Positions 51,701 through 60,608 are shown, numbered from the stretch's first letter. The stretch: 64,000 nt of DNA from Chryseobacterium viscerum (GCF_002899945.2 NZ_PPEG02000004.1:62001-126000); one strand, 5' to 3'. The notes: generated from the sequence alone by a model not told the origin. Numbers and translations are program-made.

Positions 51701-52588
51701 TTACTTATCCTGATGACTTTCAGGTACAATATTTTCTCCACTTGTAATACTGATGCTCGTAGGGGTTACCAACAAAATTTTATCGGCATCAAAGCGTTCT
51801 TTAATGCCTAAATATGCTTTACTTCTTACCTGCGCAAGATTGGCCCCTATTTTTATCCAGAACTTCACCTGAAGATTAAATGCACCTTGTTTCAGATCTG
51901 TGAAGATCACCTCTACTGTATCTAACTTATCTACATTATCAAGATTTTTAACGACATCAAGAATTCCTTTCTGTGCTTTGCTGATGTCTTCATCGGCAGG
52001 GATTTCAAAATTTAAAATAATTCTGCGTTGTGGTGAAGCTGTAATATTGTAGAAAGGAGCATTGAAAACGACCTGGTTGGGGATATATGCTTTCTTTCCA
52101 TCATCGGTAAGAATTTTGGTGGTTAAAAAACCAATTTCCTGTACCGTACCGGAATGCGCTCCAATGGTAATATAATCTCCCACTTTATAGGCTTTGTCAA
52201 TACCGATCAGCATACCGGAGAATATACTTGAAACAAGATCTTTTAAAGCGACTCCGGCAATAACCCCAGCTACTCCCAGACTTCCGATAAACTTCCAAAG
52301 AAAACCGCTGAAACCCATTATTTCAAGGGCTATAAAGGTTCCCATCAACATAATCAGAAATCGAAATATGCTGATTAAAGTAACCAGAGAGCTTTCTTTT
52401 TGGCTTTTCGGAAAAAATTTGTGAAATAATTTTACAGCGGCCTGACTTAAATATTTACTGGTAATCAAAAAGAACGTAAATACTAAAATGCCGACAATTA
52501 GTTTTGGGGTAAGTTTTGCAAAAGTTACATACCAATTCTCTAATACCTTGTACACCAAATCAATATAGGTGAGTCCGGTTTTCTCCAT
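51701..52588 (-). CDS. Small-conductance mechanosensitive channel (MscS family)
   Basis: A 295-aa inner-membrane channel that opens under membrane tension to release solutes. It has three N-terminal helices (LIVGILVFTFFLITSKYLS, IFRFLIMLMGTFIALEIM, and the pore-lining TM3 WKFIGSLGVAGVIAGVALKDLVSSIFSGMLIGIDK, with the Gly/Ala pattern of the family), then the beta domain (YKVGDYITIGAHSGTVQEIGFLTTKILTDDGKKAYIPNQVV). Length matches MscS (286). It is monocistronic. Confidence 0.95.
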   Translation of the reverse strand: MEKTGLTYIDLVYKVLENWYVTFAKLTPKLIVGILVFTFFLITSKYLSQAAVKLFHKFFPKSQKESSLVTLISIFRFLIMLMGTFIALEIMGFSGFLWKFIGSLGVAGVIAGVALKDLVSSIFSGMLIGIDKAYKVGDYITIGAHSGTVQEIGFLTTKILTDDGKKAYIPNQVVFNAPFYNITASPQRRIILNFEIPADEDISKAQKGILDVVKNLDNVDKLDTVEVIFTDLKQGAFNLQVKFWIKIGANLAQVRSKAYLGIKERFDADKILLVTPTSISITSGENIVPESHQDK

Positions 52589-52629
52589 GAATAAAATTTT
52601 AGTTAAATATATAAATTTTCAGCAAAAAA

Positions 52630-52666
52630 TTTGCCAGTTCCAAAAAGTCTACTAAATTTGTAGACT
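52630..52666 (+). promoter_or_regulatory. Peroxiredoxin promoter with a palindrome over its -7 box
   Basis: TTTG at 52630-52633, exactly 19 nt, then TAAATTTG at 52653-52660. AGTCTAC (52646-52652) and GTAGACT (52660-52666) are exact inverted arms flanking the -7 box. A protein bound here would block RNA polymerase. It leads into the peroxiredoxin gene 17 nt later. Confidence 0.85.
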
Positions 52667-52682
52667 ATAAAAGAGGAATATT

Positions 52683-53318
52683 ATGTCGATCAAACTAGGA
52701 GATACAGCACCCAACTTTCAGGCAGAATCATCTTTAGGTGATATCAGTTTCTATCATTATTTGGGAGATTCATGGGGAATTTTATTTTCACATCCGGCAG
52801 ATTATACTCCGGTATGCACTACAGAATTGGGGTATACGGCAAAATTGCAGTCTGAGTTTGACGCCAGAGGGACAAAGGTGATAGCGTTAAGTGTAGATGG
52901 AGTAGAGGACCACCAAAACTGGGTGAAAGATATTAATGAAACGCAGAATACAAATGTATTGTTTCCTATTATCGCAGATAAGGACAGAAAGATTTCTGAA
53001 CTCTATGATTTTATTCACCCAAATGCATCGGCTACGGCTACTGTTCGTTCTTTATTGATCATTGATCCAGACAAAAAAGTAAGACTGATTATTACCTATC
53101 CGGCCTCTACAGGGAGGAATTTTAATGAGATCCTTAGAGTGCTGGATTCTTTACAGTTGGTAGATAATTACCGCCTGGCTACACCTGTTAATTGGGAAAA
53201 TGGAGATGACGTTATTGTGCCTCCAACGATCTCTACAGAGGAAGCCCGGAAAATATTCCCAAAAGGGGTAACGGAAATAAAGCCGTACTTAAGATACACC
53301 CCGCAACCTAATACATGA
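52683..53318 (+). CDS. 1-Cys peroxiredoxin (Prx6 family)
   Basis: A 211-aa peroxiredoxin. The active site is FSHPADYTPVCTTELG with peroxidatic Cys45, and the C-terminal Prx6 extension is present (SLQLVDNYRLATPVNWENGDDVIVPPTI). The length (about 210) and RSLLIIDPDKKVRLIITYPASTGRNFNEILRVLD match the Prx6/AhpC-TSA group. No second resolving cysteine is seen in the C-terminal part, consistent with a 1-Cys type. It reduces hydrogen peroxide and alkyl hydroperoxides. A decent Shine-Dalgarno (AGAGGA) precedes the ATG. The promoter has an operator-like palindrome, suggesting regulation. Confidence 0.92.
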   Translation: MSIKLGDTAPNFQAESSLGDISFYHYLGDSWGILFSHPADYTPVCTTELGYTAKLQSEFDARGTKVIALSVDGVEDHQNWVKDINETQNTNVLFPIIADKDRKISELYDFIHPNASATATVRSLLIIDPDKKVRLIITYPASTGRNFNEILRVLDSLQLVDNYRLATPVNWENGDDVIVPPTISTEEARKIFPKGVTEIKPYLRYTPQPNT

Positions 53319-53357
53319 TTTATTTGATTTTTTATAGTTTAGTTTTAATTTGTACGA

Positions 53358-53389
53358 AAATCGCCTCGAAAAATTTTTCGAGGCGATTT
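53358..53389. terminator. Bidirectional terminator, 16-bp arms
   Basis: AAATCGCCTCGAAAAA (53358-53373) is fully complementary to TTTTTCGAGGCGATTT (53374-53389), between the convergent peroxiredoxin and outer-membrane genes. Confidence 0.9.
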
Positions 53390-53425
53390 CAATGTATACT
53401 TATGTATGTATAGTAAAGTGTTTGA

Positions 53426-54019
53426 TTACTTTACTTCATTTACAACTTGCTTAGCTTTAGAGGTTGGTAAATAAATACTAAACCCTAGGTTAAAAGTAAT
53501 GTTAGATGTTAACCCTTGATTTCCGAAACCTGTAACACCAGCATATTTTACTAAACCTTCTAGACCAATATTTGGAGTGATAAAGTAAGAATACCCTGGT
53601 CCTGCACCGAAGTCAAGACCTGTTGTAGAGTTACCTCCTTTGCTGATAGAATAACCACCAACACCTAAGTTACCTTCGAAAAACCATCTTCCGTGGTGTA
53701 ATAAGTTATTTACTCCTTGTTCTCCAGGAGAAAGATAATAACGTCCTAAAGCTCCTACGCCATAATCAAATCTAGTATTAGAGGTATTAGAAGATTTGCC
53801 AATGCCTAAATTAACATATCCCCCAACAGCTACGTTATCTTCGATAAAATAAGCTCCTTTTGGCTGTAGGTTAATTTGGTATCCACCACCTGTATTCAAA
53901 CCAAAATTACTTGTTGCCAAGCTGCTTCCTACCATCCAATTACCTTTCTGAATCTGAGCGTTTGCAGTTGCTGTTAAGCCTGCTACGGCTAATATCCCTG
54001 TTAAAATAAGTTTTTTCAT
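53426..54019 (-). CDS. Outer-membrane beta-barrel protein
   Basis: A 197-aa protein with a signal peptide (MKKLILTGILAVAGLTATANAQ). The mature part shows repeated amphipathic strands (GNWMVGSSLATSNFGL, VAVGGYVNLGIGKSS, YGVGALGRYYLSPGE, FEGNLGVGGYSISKGG, GLDFGAGPGYSYFITPN) and resembles the OMP_b-brl family of 8-stranded barrels. The last strand is LGFSIYLPTSK, followed by a short charged tail rather than a terminal aromatic. Codon use suggests good expression. Role unknown; a structural outer-membrane protein is most likely. Confidence 0.82.
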   Translation of the reverse strand: MKKLILTGILAVAGLTATANAQIQKGNWMVGSSLATSNFGLNTGGGYQINLQPKGAYFIEDNVAVGGYVNLGIGKSSNTSNTRFDYGVGALGRYYLSPGEQGVNNLLHHGRWFFEGNLGVGGYSISKGGNSTTGLDFGAGPGYSYFITPNIGLEGLVKYAGVTGFGNQGLTSNITFNLGFSIYLPTSKAKQVVNEVK

Positions 54020-54276
54020 AATTTATTATTTTAATAATTAAATGTTTATTATTCACGAATTATAGAAAAAACAATAAATGTGCCAGACTCTTAATTTTAC
54101 GTAATTTTTCTAAATAAACGTTAATATTGTAAGGTGAATTTATTTTATTTTTTTAACATATTTAATGGTGATATCGTAATAATAAATATTCTTTGAGATA
54201 AAAATGATAAAATTTTATGATAAAAATTTAGTAATGAAAATGCTTGCTTTTTCCTTCTTTTGGATTTTTAATATTG
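54020..54276. other. AT-rich spacer between the OMP and PepSY genes
   Basis: No gene larger than a few codons. Rich in A and T, with ATAAAATTTTAT-like palindromes near 54207-54220. No clear terminator for the PepSY gene and no exact promoter box. Confidence 0.3.
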
Positions 54277-54792
54277 TTATATAAATAAAAGAATGATAGA
54301 AATAATAAGACCAGCAATAGTAAATTTGATTCCACGCTTGAATGCTTTGGTCTTAGGATTGAACATCCAGAAGCTTGAAATGACAAAAAAGAAAAGAGAA
54401 ACTCCGAAGAACACACTTAAGGGAGAGATCGCATCTTTAGACTGAGATTTGTGAAGAGAAACCATTTTGTCTAGTACGAAAGGTAATTCTTTCTTAGTAT
54501 ACTTTGCCTTTCCGGTTGCACTGTCATACGTTCCCTGCTTAAAATAAAGAACACTTCCTTCTGTTTTTTCTACTTCAAGACCTTTCATCTTCAGCTCTTT
54601 TTTCAGTTCTTTCTCTGAAAGGTTGGCTGCGATGTTTTTTTCATATTTCTTTTCGTTCTTAAGAAAATCTGTGTCTCTGTAAACCAGAAGAATTCCGCTT
54701 AATGCATACACTGCCATAATACCTGCAAGGAAATATCCCAGATAACGGTGGGTGATTCTCATAAAACTTCTTGTGTCTTTAATCTTGTCCAT
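54277..54792 (-). CDS. PepSY-associated membrane protein
   Basis: A 171-aa protein with an N-terminal membrane helix after RSFMRITHRYLGYFLAGIMAVYALSGILLVYRD, the typical start of PepSY-associated TM proteins linked to iron-siderophore reduction. The middle is a small soluble domain, probably periplasmic (EKKYEKNIAANLSEKELKKELKMKGL), and two helices follow (AISPLSVFFGVSLFFFVISSFWMF and GIKFTIAGLIISIILLFI). It lies 94 nt behind the siderophore receptor, separated by a hairpin, and probably helps use the imported iron complex; that is inference from context. Confidence 0.85.
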   Translation of the reverse strand: MDKIKDTRSFMRITHRYLGYFLAGIMAVYALSGILLVYRDTDFLKNEKKYEKNIAANLSEKELKKELKMKGLEVEKTEGSVLYFKQGTYDSATGKAKYTKKELPFVLDKMVSLHKSQSKDAISPLSVFFGVSLFFFVISSFWMFNPKTKAFKRGIKFTIAGLIISIILLFI

Positions 54793-54823
54793 ATCTTATT
54801 GTTTGTTTTTGTTTTTAAATTTC

Positions 54824-54859
54824 AAAAGTGGAAACTGCAAAAATGCAATTTCCACTTTT
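54824..54859 (-). terminator. Hairpin between the siderophore receptor and PepSY gene
   Basis: On the minus strand AAAAGTGGAAATTGCA pairs with TGCAGTTTCCACTTTT (one G-T). The T run after it is short (CCACTTTTGAAATTT), so it may attenuate rather than fully terminate between the two genes. Confidence 0.6.
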
Positions 54860-54886
54860 AATGAAAGAATTATTATATAAAGAATT

Positions 54887-57160
54887 CTAAAGTTTGTACG
54901 TCAAAGTAAAATAATAGTTTCTCGGAGTGATTGGGTTCACAGAATAATTTTCGTGAACATTGTAGTTTACAACATCAAACAAATTTCCCACTCTTCCTTG
55001 GATAGAGAACTTCTTCCACTCGTAGCCAACTGATACAGAAACTGTAGTGTAGTCTTTTAGATCAAACATTCTACTCACGTTGTTTCTGCTTGTGTTTGTA
55101 GATTTTGTGTCATTCCATCCAGCGATTCTATCTCCAATGAAGTAAACTCCAGCTCCAATTTTTAATCCTTTTACATAGTTTGTAAATTTATAGAAAACGG
55201 AAGCATTCGCTGTTGTAGCTGGTGTTCTTACCAATCTTTGGTTTTCAACATATCCCTTTTCAGGTGTGTCTGTATAAACGGAATTGTTATAAGAGAAACC
55301 TCCGATTATAGATAAGTTTTCTGTCGGATTTCCGGTAATATCTAATTCCACACCACGGCTTCTCATATTTCCTGCAAATTCTTTAAGATTTGTATCTGTT
55401 GAATTTACCGGAGCTCCGTTTGGAGTAGAAGCGAACCAATAGGTTTGGTAATAATTATTGTACATAATCTGGTAAGCCGTTAAATTAACAGCTAAAGCAT
55501 TGTTCCAGAAATTCTTTTTAACACCAATTTCGTATTGATCAACTGTTGATGGTTTTATGCTTTGTCTAGATAAAGTAGCTAACTGATTTTGAACTTGCGC
55601 AACCGGTTGATTGGTATTTACTGTATTAAATTGATCTGAAGTATATCCTGCATTTGAAGCAAATGAATTAGTATACGTTGCAAATACTGAAAGGTTTTCA
55701 TTAGGAGCATACACCAACCCTACTTTTGGAGAAAATGCATTGTCAGCAGTTGAGGAATTGGATACTTCAAATTTTTCATTTGCCGTAAAACGAGTAGTCA
55801 ATGTAGGCATATTTTCTACATAAGACCATCTTAAACCTGCAATTACTTTAAGTTGTTTTGTTAAGCTAATGAAATCTTGTGCATATACCCCGATTCTTCT
55901 TGTGTTAATTCTATTTCTTGTATTAAGGGTAGAATTTGGCATGTCAACACTTCCCCATGTTGAAGGATCATCTAAAAATAAAACATTAGAAGTAGCACCT
56001 AAAGTATAGGTATAAGCATCTGCCTGGCTGTAATCTGCATCAGCACCAATCAAAACTTTATGGTTGATTTTTCCTGTATTGAATTCACCGTTTAGGTTTA
56101 CTTGTGCAGAAGTATAGTTTTGTTCATTGTATGTTTTACCAAAAGGTCTGTTCCATGAAAGTCTGGTAGCAGTAGGTGAGCTGTAGCCCCATTGTACTCT
56201 TTCAGAAGAAAAATAATCTTTAGTATAGTTTTGGTAAGAAGCTGTAGCATTCAAAGACCATCTTTCGTTAAATTGATGGTTAAAAGTTACATTCGTAGAA
56301 GCTTGCTGCACATTTTGATATTGCCAGTCGGTTCCGAAGAAAGCGTTTCTGGAAACAACATCATTCAATCTATAGCTTTGGTCTTTTTCAGTAATAGATC
56401 CAATCCCGAAATCCGGGGTGAAATTATTTTTAAGATAATCTGCCTCAACAATTAATTGAGATTTTTCACTTAAATTAAATAAAAATGAAGGATTGAAGTA
56501 GTATTTTTCAGATTGTACAACATCTCTGAAACTTTCAGCATATTCGTAAGTTCCATTGATTCTGAAAGCAACATTCTTAGATAGTGGTCCATAAATATCA
56601 ACTGTTGGCTTGTAAGAATTCCAGCTTCCGCCATTTAATCCTACACTTCCGCCAAAATTGAATTTAGGCTTTTTCGTAATCATATTAATAATACCTCCGG
56701 CAGCAGTATTTCCATAAAGCATTGCGTTGGCTCCTTTTAATACTTCCACTCTTTCAAGACCACTTACTTCAGGGAAAACTCCACTATTTATCCTTGATCC
56801 GTTTTTGAAAATATTGTCATTTCCTAAGATAAAACCACGTCCACCAAAACTGTCCTGAGAATTACCTCTGGATGAAGTAATGTACATTCCGTTTATATTC
56901 TGAAGAACATCGCTCAACTGTTTTGCCTGCTGCTGCTCAATAATTTCATGAGTAACAATAGCAATAGGCTGAGGGGTTTCCATTACCGTCAAATTAGATT
57001 TTGTTGAAAATGGCTTTGCCTGGTTTGGATTTCCTGTTTTATGAAGATTAATATCCTCAATGGTCTGAGTTCTGATGGTATCTGCTTCAGCATTTTTCAT
57101 CTGCGAACTCGCTGAAACAGCGATAAATAGAAGACCTAAAGAAAGTAGTTGTCTTTTCAT
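54887..57160 (-). CDS. TonB-dependent siderophore receptor
   Basis: A 757-aa outer-membrane receptor with signal peptide (MKRQLLSLGLLFIAVSASSQ). The plug domain is clear: PQPIAIVTHEIIEQQQAKQLSDVLQNINGMYITSSRG, SFGGRGF, then VEVLKGANAMLYGNTAAGGIINMITKKP, as in FhuA/FpvA-type ferric-siderophore receptors. The rest is a 22-stranded barrel ending in NPITPRNYYFTLTYKL, a canonical aromatic-rich last strand. There is no N-terminal carboxypeptidase-like domain as in SusC. It imports a ferric siderophore with TonB energy. A 14-bp palindrome and -7 box lie upstream; iron regulation is likely but no Fur box is proven. Confidence 0.94.
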   Translation of the reverse strand: MKRQLLSLGLLFIAVSASSQMKNAEADTIRTQTIEDINLHKTGNPNQAKPFSTKSNLTVMETPQPIAIVTHEIIEQQQAKQLSDVLQNINGMYITSSRGNSQDSFGGRGFILGNDNIFKNGSRINSGVFPEVSGLERVEVLKGANAMLYGNTAAGGIINMITKKPKFNFGGSVGLNGGSWNSYKPTVDIYGPLSKNVAFRINGTYEYAESFRDVVQSEKYYFNPSFLFNLSEKSQLIVEADYLKNNFTPDFGIGSITEKDQSYRLNDVVSRNAFFGTDWQYQNVQQASTNVTFNHQFNERWSLNATASYQNYTKDYFSSERVQWGYSSPTATRLSWNRPFGKTYNEQNYTSAQVNLNGEFNTGKINHKVLIGADADYSQADAYTYTLGATSNVLFLDDPSTWGSVDMPNSTLNTRNRINTRRIGVYAQDFISLTKQLKVIAGLRWSYVENMPTLTTRFTANEKFEVSNSSTADNAFSPKVGLVYAPNENLSVFATYTNSFASNAGYTSDQFNTVNTNQPVAQVQNQLATLSRQSIKPSTVDQYEIGVKKNFWNNALAVNLTAYQIMYNNYYQTYWFASTPNGAPVNSTDTNLKEFAGNMRSRGVELDITGNPTENLSIIGGFSYNNSVYTDTPEKGYVENQRLVRTPATTANASVFYKFTNYVKGLKIGAGVYFIGDRIAGWNDTKSTNTSRNNVSRMFDLKDYTTVSVSVGYEWKKFSIQGRVGNLFDVVNYNVHENYSVNPITPRNYYFTLTYKL

Positions 57161-57194
57161 ATTATTTTTATGTAGAACAGTTTTAAATAAGGCG

Positions 57195-57248
57195 CAAATG
57201 TAAGTATTTGTTTAGAATAGATAAAAATAATTTTATGATTTAAATCAT
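57195..57248 (-). promoter_or_regulatory. Siderophore receptor promoter and nearby palindrome
   Basis: Minus strand: TACATTTG at 57202-57195, with TTTA 19 nt upstream (57225-57222). Further upstream ATGATTTAAATCAT (57235-57248) is a perfect 14-bp palindrome, located between the receptor and the divergent oxidoreductase. Confidence 0.6.
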
Positions 57249-57318
57249 GTTCTATTAATAATGGCATGGATTATTTCTATAGCTACTTTATAGGAAGGGA
57301 TAGAGAATTTTTTATGAA

Positions 57319-57326
57319 TATATTTG
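57319..57326 (+). promoter_or_regulatory. -7 box of the oxidoreductase gene
   Basis: TATATTTG, exact consensus, 14 nt before the ATG at 57341. No TTTG at 19 nt upstream. It overlaps the alternative start region and favours 57341. Confidence 0.5.
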
Positions 57327-57340
57327 TTGAAAATTATAAT

Positions 57341-58396
57341 ATGCAATTGGTAAAAGCAGGGCTTTGTGCCTTTGGAATGAGCGGGAAAGTTTTCCATGCA
57401 CCCTTTTTAAAGGAACATCCGGGATTTTCTATTTCTGCAGTGGTAGAAAGAAGTAAAGAAGAGTCAAAAGAAAAATATCCTGAAGCAACCATTTACCGCT
57501 CTGTTGAAGAAATGCTTCAGCAAGCAGATATAGAGCTGGTCATCATCAATACTCCGGTTCAGACACACTATGAATATGCAAAAAAAGCATTGGAAGCCGG
57601 GAAAAATATCATTGTAGAAAAACCTTTTACAGTCAATGTTTCCGAGGCTGAAGAGCTGGTGCAGCTGGCAGAAGAAAAAGGATTGTTCTTAAGTGTATAC
57701 CAAAACCGAAGATTTGACCGTGATTTTTTACAGGTACAAAAGATTTTAAATGATCAGAAAATAGGGAATATTAAAGAAGCTGAAATCCGTTTCGACAGAT
57801 TCCGTACGACACCCAGTGGAAAACAGCATAAGGAAAGCCCGGATCAGGTAGGTTCAGGATCGCTTCATGATCTGGGGTCGCATCTTGTAGACCAGGCAGT
57901 ACAGTATTTCGGATATCCTGAAAAATTGTTTGCCGATGTATTTTCTATGAAAGGGAAGGAGTTTGCAAATGATTATTTCGAGATCCTGCTATTTTATAAA
58001 AATGATCTGAGAGTAAGACTAAAATCCTCGGTTTTCAGTAAAGAAGCACATTATGCCTATACTATTCATGGTGACAAAGGAACTTTCTTACAGGAAAGAA
58101 CCGATAATCAGGAAAACGAACTGGTAGCAGGAGCGATTCCCGAATATGGTAAAGAGTGGGCTGAGCCGTTAAAAGGAACAGACGGAATTTTAAATGTCTT
58201 ACATGAAAATTCTGAAACAGAAAGAATACTGACCTCCAGTGAAGTCGGAAATTACATGAATTATTACCAGCAGATTTATGAGCACATCGTTTTTGGATAT
58301 GCGCTGCCATCTCCGGGAAAAGAAGTCATTCAGAATATGAAAATCATCGATGCTTCCCTGAAAAGTGCAAATGAAGAAAGAGTAATTGAATTATAA
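57341..58396 (+). CDS. Gfo/Idh/MocA-family oxidoreductase
   Basis: A 351-aa NAD(P)-dependent oxidoreductase. N-terminal Rossmann: MQLVKAGLCAFGMSGKVFHAPFL, then VVERSKEESKEKYPEA; the EKP motif is present (NIIVEKPFTVNVSEAEELV), and the C-terminal Gfo/Idh domain contains LHDLGSHLVDQAVQYFG with the conserved His and Asp. Family members act on sugars or inositols; the substrate is not known. ATGs at 57266 and 57314 lie upstream in frame, but the -7 box at 57319-57326 and the typical MQLVKAG start favour 57341. It is divergent from the siderophore receptor. Confidence 0.87.
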   Translation: MQLVKAGLCAFGMSGKVFHAPFLKEHPGFSISAVVERSKEESKEKYPEATIYRSVEEMLQQADIELVIINTPVQTHYEYAKKALEAGKNIIVEKPFTVNVSEAEELVQLAEEKGLFLSVYQNRRFDRDFLQVQKILNDQKIGNIKEAEIRFDRFRTTPSGKQHKESPDQVGSGSLHDLGSHLVDQAVQYFGYPEKLFADVFSMKGKEFANDYFEILLFYKNDLRVRLKSSVFSKEAHYAYTIHGDKGTFLQERTDNQENELVAGAIPEYGKEWAEPLKGTDGILNVLHENSETERILTSSEVGNYMNYYQQIYEHIVFGYALPSPGKEVIQNMKIIDASLKSANEERVIEL

Positions 58397-58404
58397 ATTA
58401 TGAT

Positions 58405-58546
58405 TTATGAATTATGAATGAATTCAAAGTTTTAGGTTCAACGTTTAAAGTTCAAAGTTGATAATAGTCGTGATTAGAAATTTTCAACTCGTTTACACTC
58501 AAACACTGAAACTCTCCAACTCTTTAAATTCGTTCATAATTCATAA
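58405..58546. repeat. 142-bp element with 20-bp terminal inverted repeats
   Basis: The left end 58405-58424 (TTATGAATTATGAATGAATT) and the right end 58527-58546 are reverse complements with 19 of 20 matches. The inside contains TTTAGGTTCAACGTTTAAAG and GTTTACACTCAAACACTG. No ORF; MITE-like, between the oxidoreductase and the ABC-F gene. Confidence 0.7.
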
Positions 58547-58563
58547 CTTTTAATGTATCATTA

Positions 58564-60456
58564 TTAAAGGATTTCCTGAAGTTCCAGCCACTTCATTTCA
58601 TACTCTTCTAGCTTTTCAGAAATAGTTTCCAGCTCGGCAGATAGTTTTGCAACTTTTTCATATTCCGTTTCATTATTAAGCTGATCCATTATTTTAGCAC
58701 GTTTTTGTTCAAGTTCTGGCATTTCTTTTTCTATGGTTTCCAGTTCACGTTGTTCCTTAAAAGACATTTTTCTTTTTTTAGAAACAGGTTCAGAAACCTC
58801 TTTTACTGCCTCAATTTCTTTTACAGGTTCTGGCTTTGATACTGTATTTTTTTCTAAGGCATCCTCACGGCTTTTAGCTTCTCTGTATTCGGAGAAAGTT
58901 CCAACAAAATTTCTGATTTTTCCATCTCCTTCAAAGGCAAGAACATGACCTACGATTCTGTCCATGAAATATCTGTCGTGGGAAACAATAATCAAACTAC
59001 CCTGAAAGTTGAGCAAGAAATTTTCCAGAACAGTCAAAGTTGGAAGATCCAAATCATTGGTAGGTTCGTCAAATATCAGAAAGTTTGGATTCTGATACAA
59101 AATATACATCAGGTGGAGCCTTCTTTTTTCACCTCCCGAAAGTTTGGAAATAGGTGAGTATTGCGTTTGGTCATCAAATAAGAACAACCTCAAAAACTGC
59201 GATGCAGAGATCGTTCTTCCGTTAGCTAAAGGGAAGTTTTCGGAAATTTCTTTGATAAAGTCAATTACTCTTTCATCTTCTTTATATTTCAGTCCTTTTT
59301 GTGAAAAATATCCGAATTTGATGGTTTCTCCGGTTTCAATTTCTCCGGAATCCTTTGGCTCAAGACCTTGGATGATATTCAGTAATGTAGATTTTCCAGC
59401 ACCATTTTTTCCTACAATTCCTACTTTCTCACCTCTTTGAAACTGATAACTGAAATCTTTTATCAATAATTTCTCGTCATAACTTTTAGAAATATCTCGA
59501 AGTTCCAAAATTTTATTTCCGAGTCTTTTCATTTCAAAATCGAGTTCCAGAGACTCTTTTCGGGTATCGGTTTTAGCTATTTTTTCAGTTTCGTAAAAGT
59601 CTTCTTGTCTAGACTTTGATTTTGTAGTTCTGGCCTTAGGCTGTCTTCGCATCCATTCCAGTTCTTTTCTGTAAAGATTATTCGCCTTGTCGATTGTGGA
59701 ATTCATATTGTCCTCACGAATCATTTTGTTCTCAAGATAAGTCGCATACGAACCATTGTGGAAATATAGATTTTTATCTTCCATTTCCCAGATAATGTCA
59801 CAAACGCTGTCAAGGAAATACCTGTCGTGAGTAACCAGAATTAATGTTATTTTGGCTTTGCTTAGGTAGCTTTCAAGCCATTCTACCATTTCTACATCAA
59901 GGTGGTTGGTTGGCTCATCCATGATCAAAAGAGTATGACGATGCTCGGCTCTTGTTTCAGTTAACAATTTTGCTAAAGCCACACGTTTGATCTGTCCTCC
60001 GGAAAGTGTTCCCATTTTAGCTTCCAGATCTGTGATTTTCAACTGAGAGAGAATTTGTTTCATATCATTCTCCAGATCCCAGGCTTTATGAATTTCCATT
60101 TCAGCCAGAGCTTTTTCAATGAAATCATAATCTGTTGAAAGTAATGATTTATGATAATTTTTTAAGGCCTGAATGGGCGCAGAATCAAGTGTCATCATAA
60201 ATTCGTCAATAGTGAGATGAGAATCAAAATCGATTTCCTGGTCAAATAAGACTACCTGAATATCCTTATTGATCATCACATTGCCACTGTCTGCAATTTC
60301 TTTCCCCATTAATATTTTAAGAAGGGTAGATTTTCCGCTTCCGTTTTTGGCAACAATGGCTATTTTGTCACCTTCATTGACATGAAAAGAGATATTTTCG
60401 AACAAAACTTTGATGCCATAAGATTTAGTAAGGTTTTCTACAGAAACGTAATTCAT
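58564..60456 (-). CDS. ABC-F family ATPase (Uup-like)
   Basis: A 630-aa protein with two ABC ATPase domains and no membrane part. First domain: AKNGSGKST Walker A, LSGGQIKR signature, LLIMDEPTNHLD. Second: GKNGAGKST, LSGGEKRR, FLIFDEPTNDLD. Between them is a linker with the basic arm RRQPKARTTKSKSRQ typical of ABC-F proteins; the C-terminus is a coiled coil (EQRELETIEKEMPELEQKRAKIM), as in Uup. These factors act on ribosomes. The ATG at 60456 is chosen; an exact -7 box (60503-60496) lies in the upstream extension. It is monocistronic. Confidence 0.93.
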   Translation of the reverse strand: MNYVSVENLTKSYGIKVLFENISFHVNEGDKIAIVAKNGSGKSTLLKILMGKEIADSGNVMINKDIQVVLFDQEIDFDSHLTIDEFMMTLDSAPIQALKNYHKSLLSTDYDFIEKALAEMEIHKAWDLENDMKQILSQLKITDLEAKMGTLSGGQIKRVALAKLLTETRAEHRHTLLIMDEPTNHLDVEMVEWLESYLSKAKITLILVTHDRYFLDSVCDIIWEMEDKNLYFHNGSYATYLENKMIREDNMNSTIDKANNLYRKELEWMRRQPKARTTKSKSRQEDFYETEKIAKTDTRKESLELDFEMKRLGNKILELRDISKSYDEKLLIKDFSYQFQRGEKVGIVGKNGAGKSTLLNIIQGLEPKDSGEIETGETIKFGYFSQKGLKYKEDERVIDFIKEISENFPLANGRTISASQFLRLFLFDDQTQYSPISKLSGGEKRRLHLMYILYQNPNFLIFDEPTNDLDLPTLTVLENFLLNFQGSLIIVSHDRYFMDRIVGHVLAFEGDGKIRNFVGTFSEYREAKSREDALEKNTVSKPEPVKEIEAVKEVSEPVSKKRKMSFKEQRELETIEKEMPELEQKRAKIMDQLNNETEYEKVAKLSAELETISEKLEEYEMKWLELQEIL

Positions 60457-60495
60457 TGGAATGTAATGGTTTGATATTGATTTTGAATTGAACCG

Positions 60496-60503
60496 CAAAA
60501 GTA
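60496..60503 (-). promoter_or_regulatory. -7 box of the ABC-F gene
   Basis: TACTTTTG on the minus strand, 39 nt before the ATG at 60456. It overlaps the first codon of the longer frame and so argues for the shorter gene. Confidence 0.5.
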
Positions 60504-60579
60504 CGAAAATGTAGCCTAAAATTTTCCTGAACCTCTTTTATAAAATGAATATTTATAATTTTTTAATAGACTGTGTCCA

Positions 60580-60608
60580 TTGTCTGAAAAAACTATTCAG
60601 TAAATTTG
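60580..60608 (+). promoter_or_regulatory. Promoter of the deoxynucleotidase gene
   Basis: TTG at 60580-60582, 18-nt spacer, TAAATTTG at 60601-60608, 59 nt before the ATG. Confidence 0.8.

Noticed and set aside
54228..54416. 62-codon minus-strand ORF overlapping the PepSY gene end
   Set aside because: It overlaps the end of the PepSY gene in another frame and encodes low-complexity residues; no support.
57266..57340. N-terminal extension of the oxidoreductase (MDYFYSYF start)
   Set aside because: An exact -7 box at 57319-57326 lies inside it, and the typical Gfo/Idh start MQLVKAG begins at 57341.
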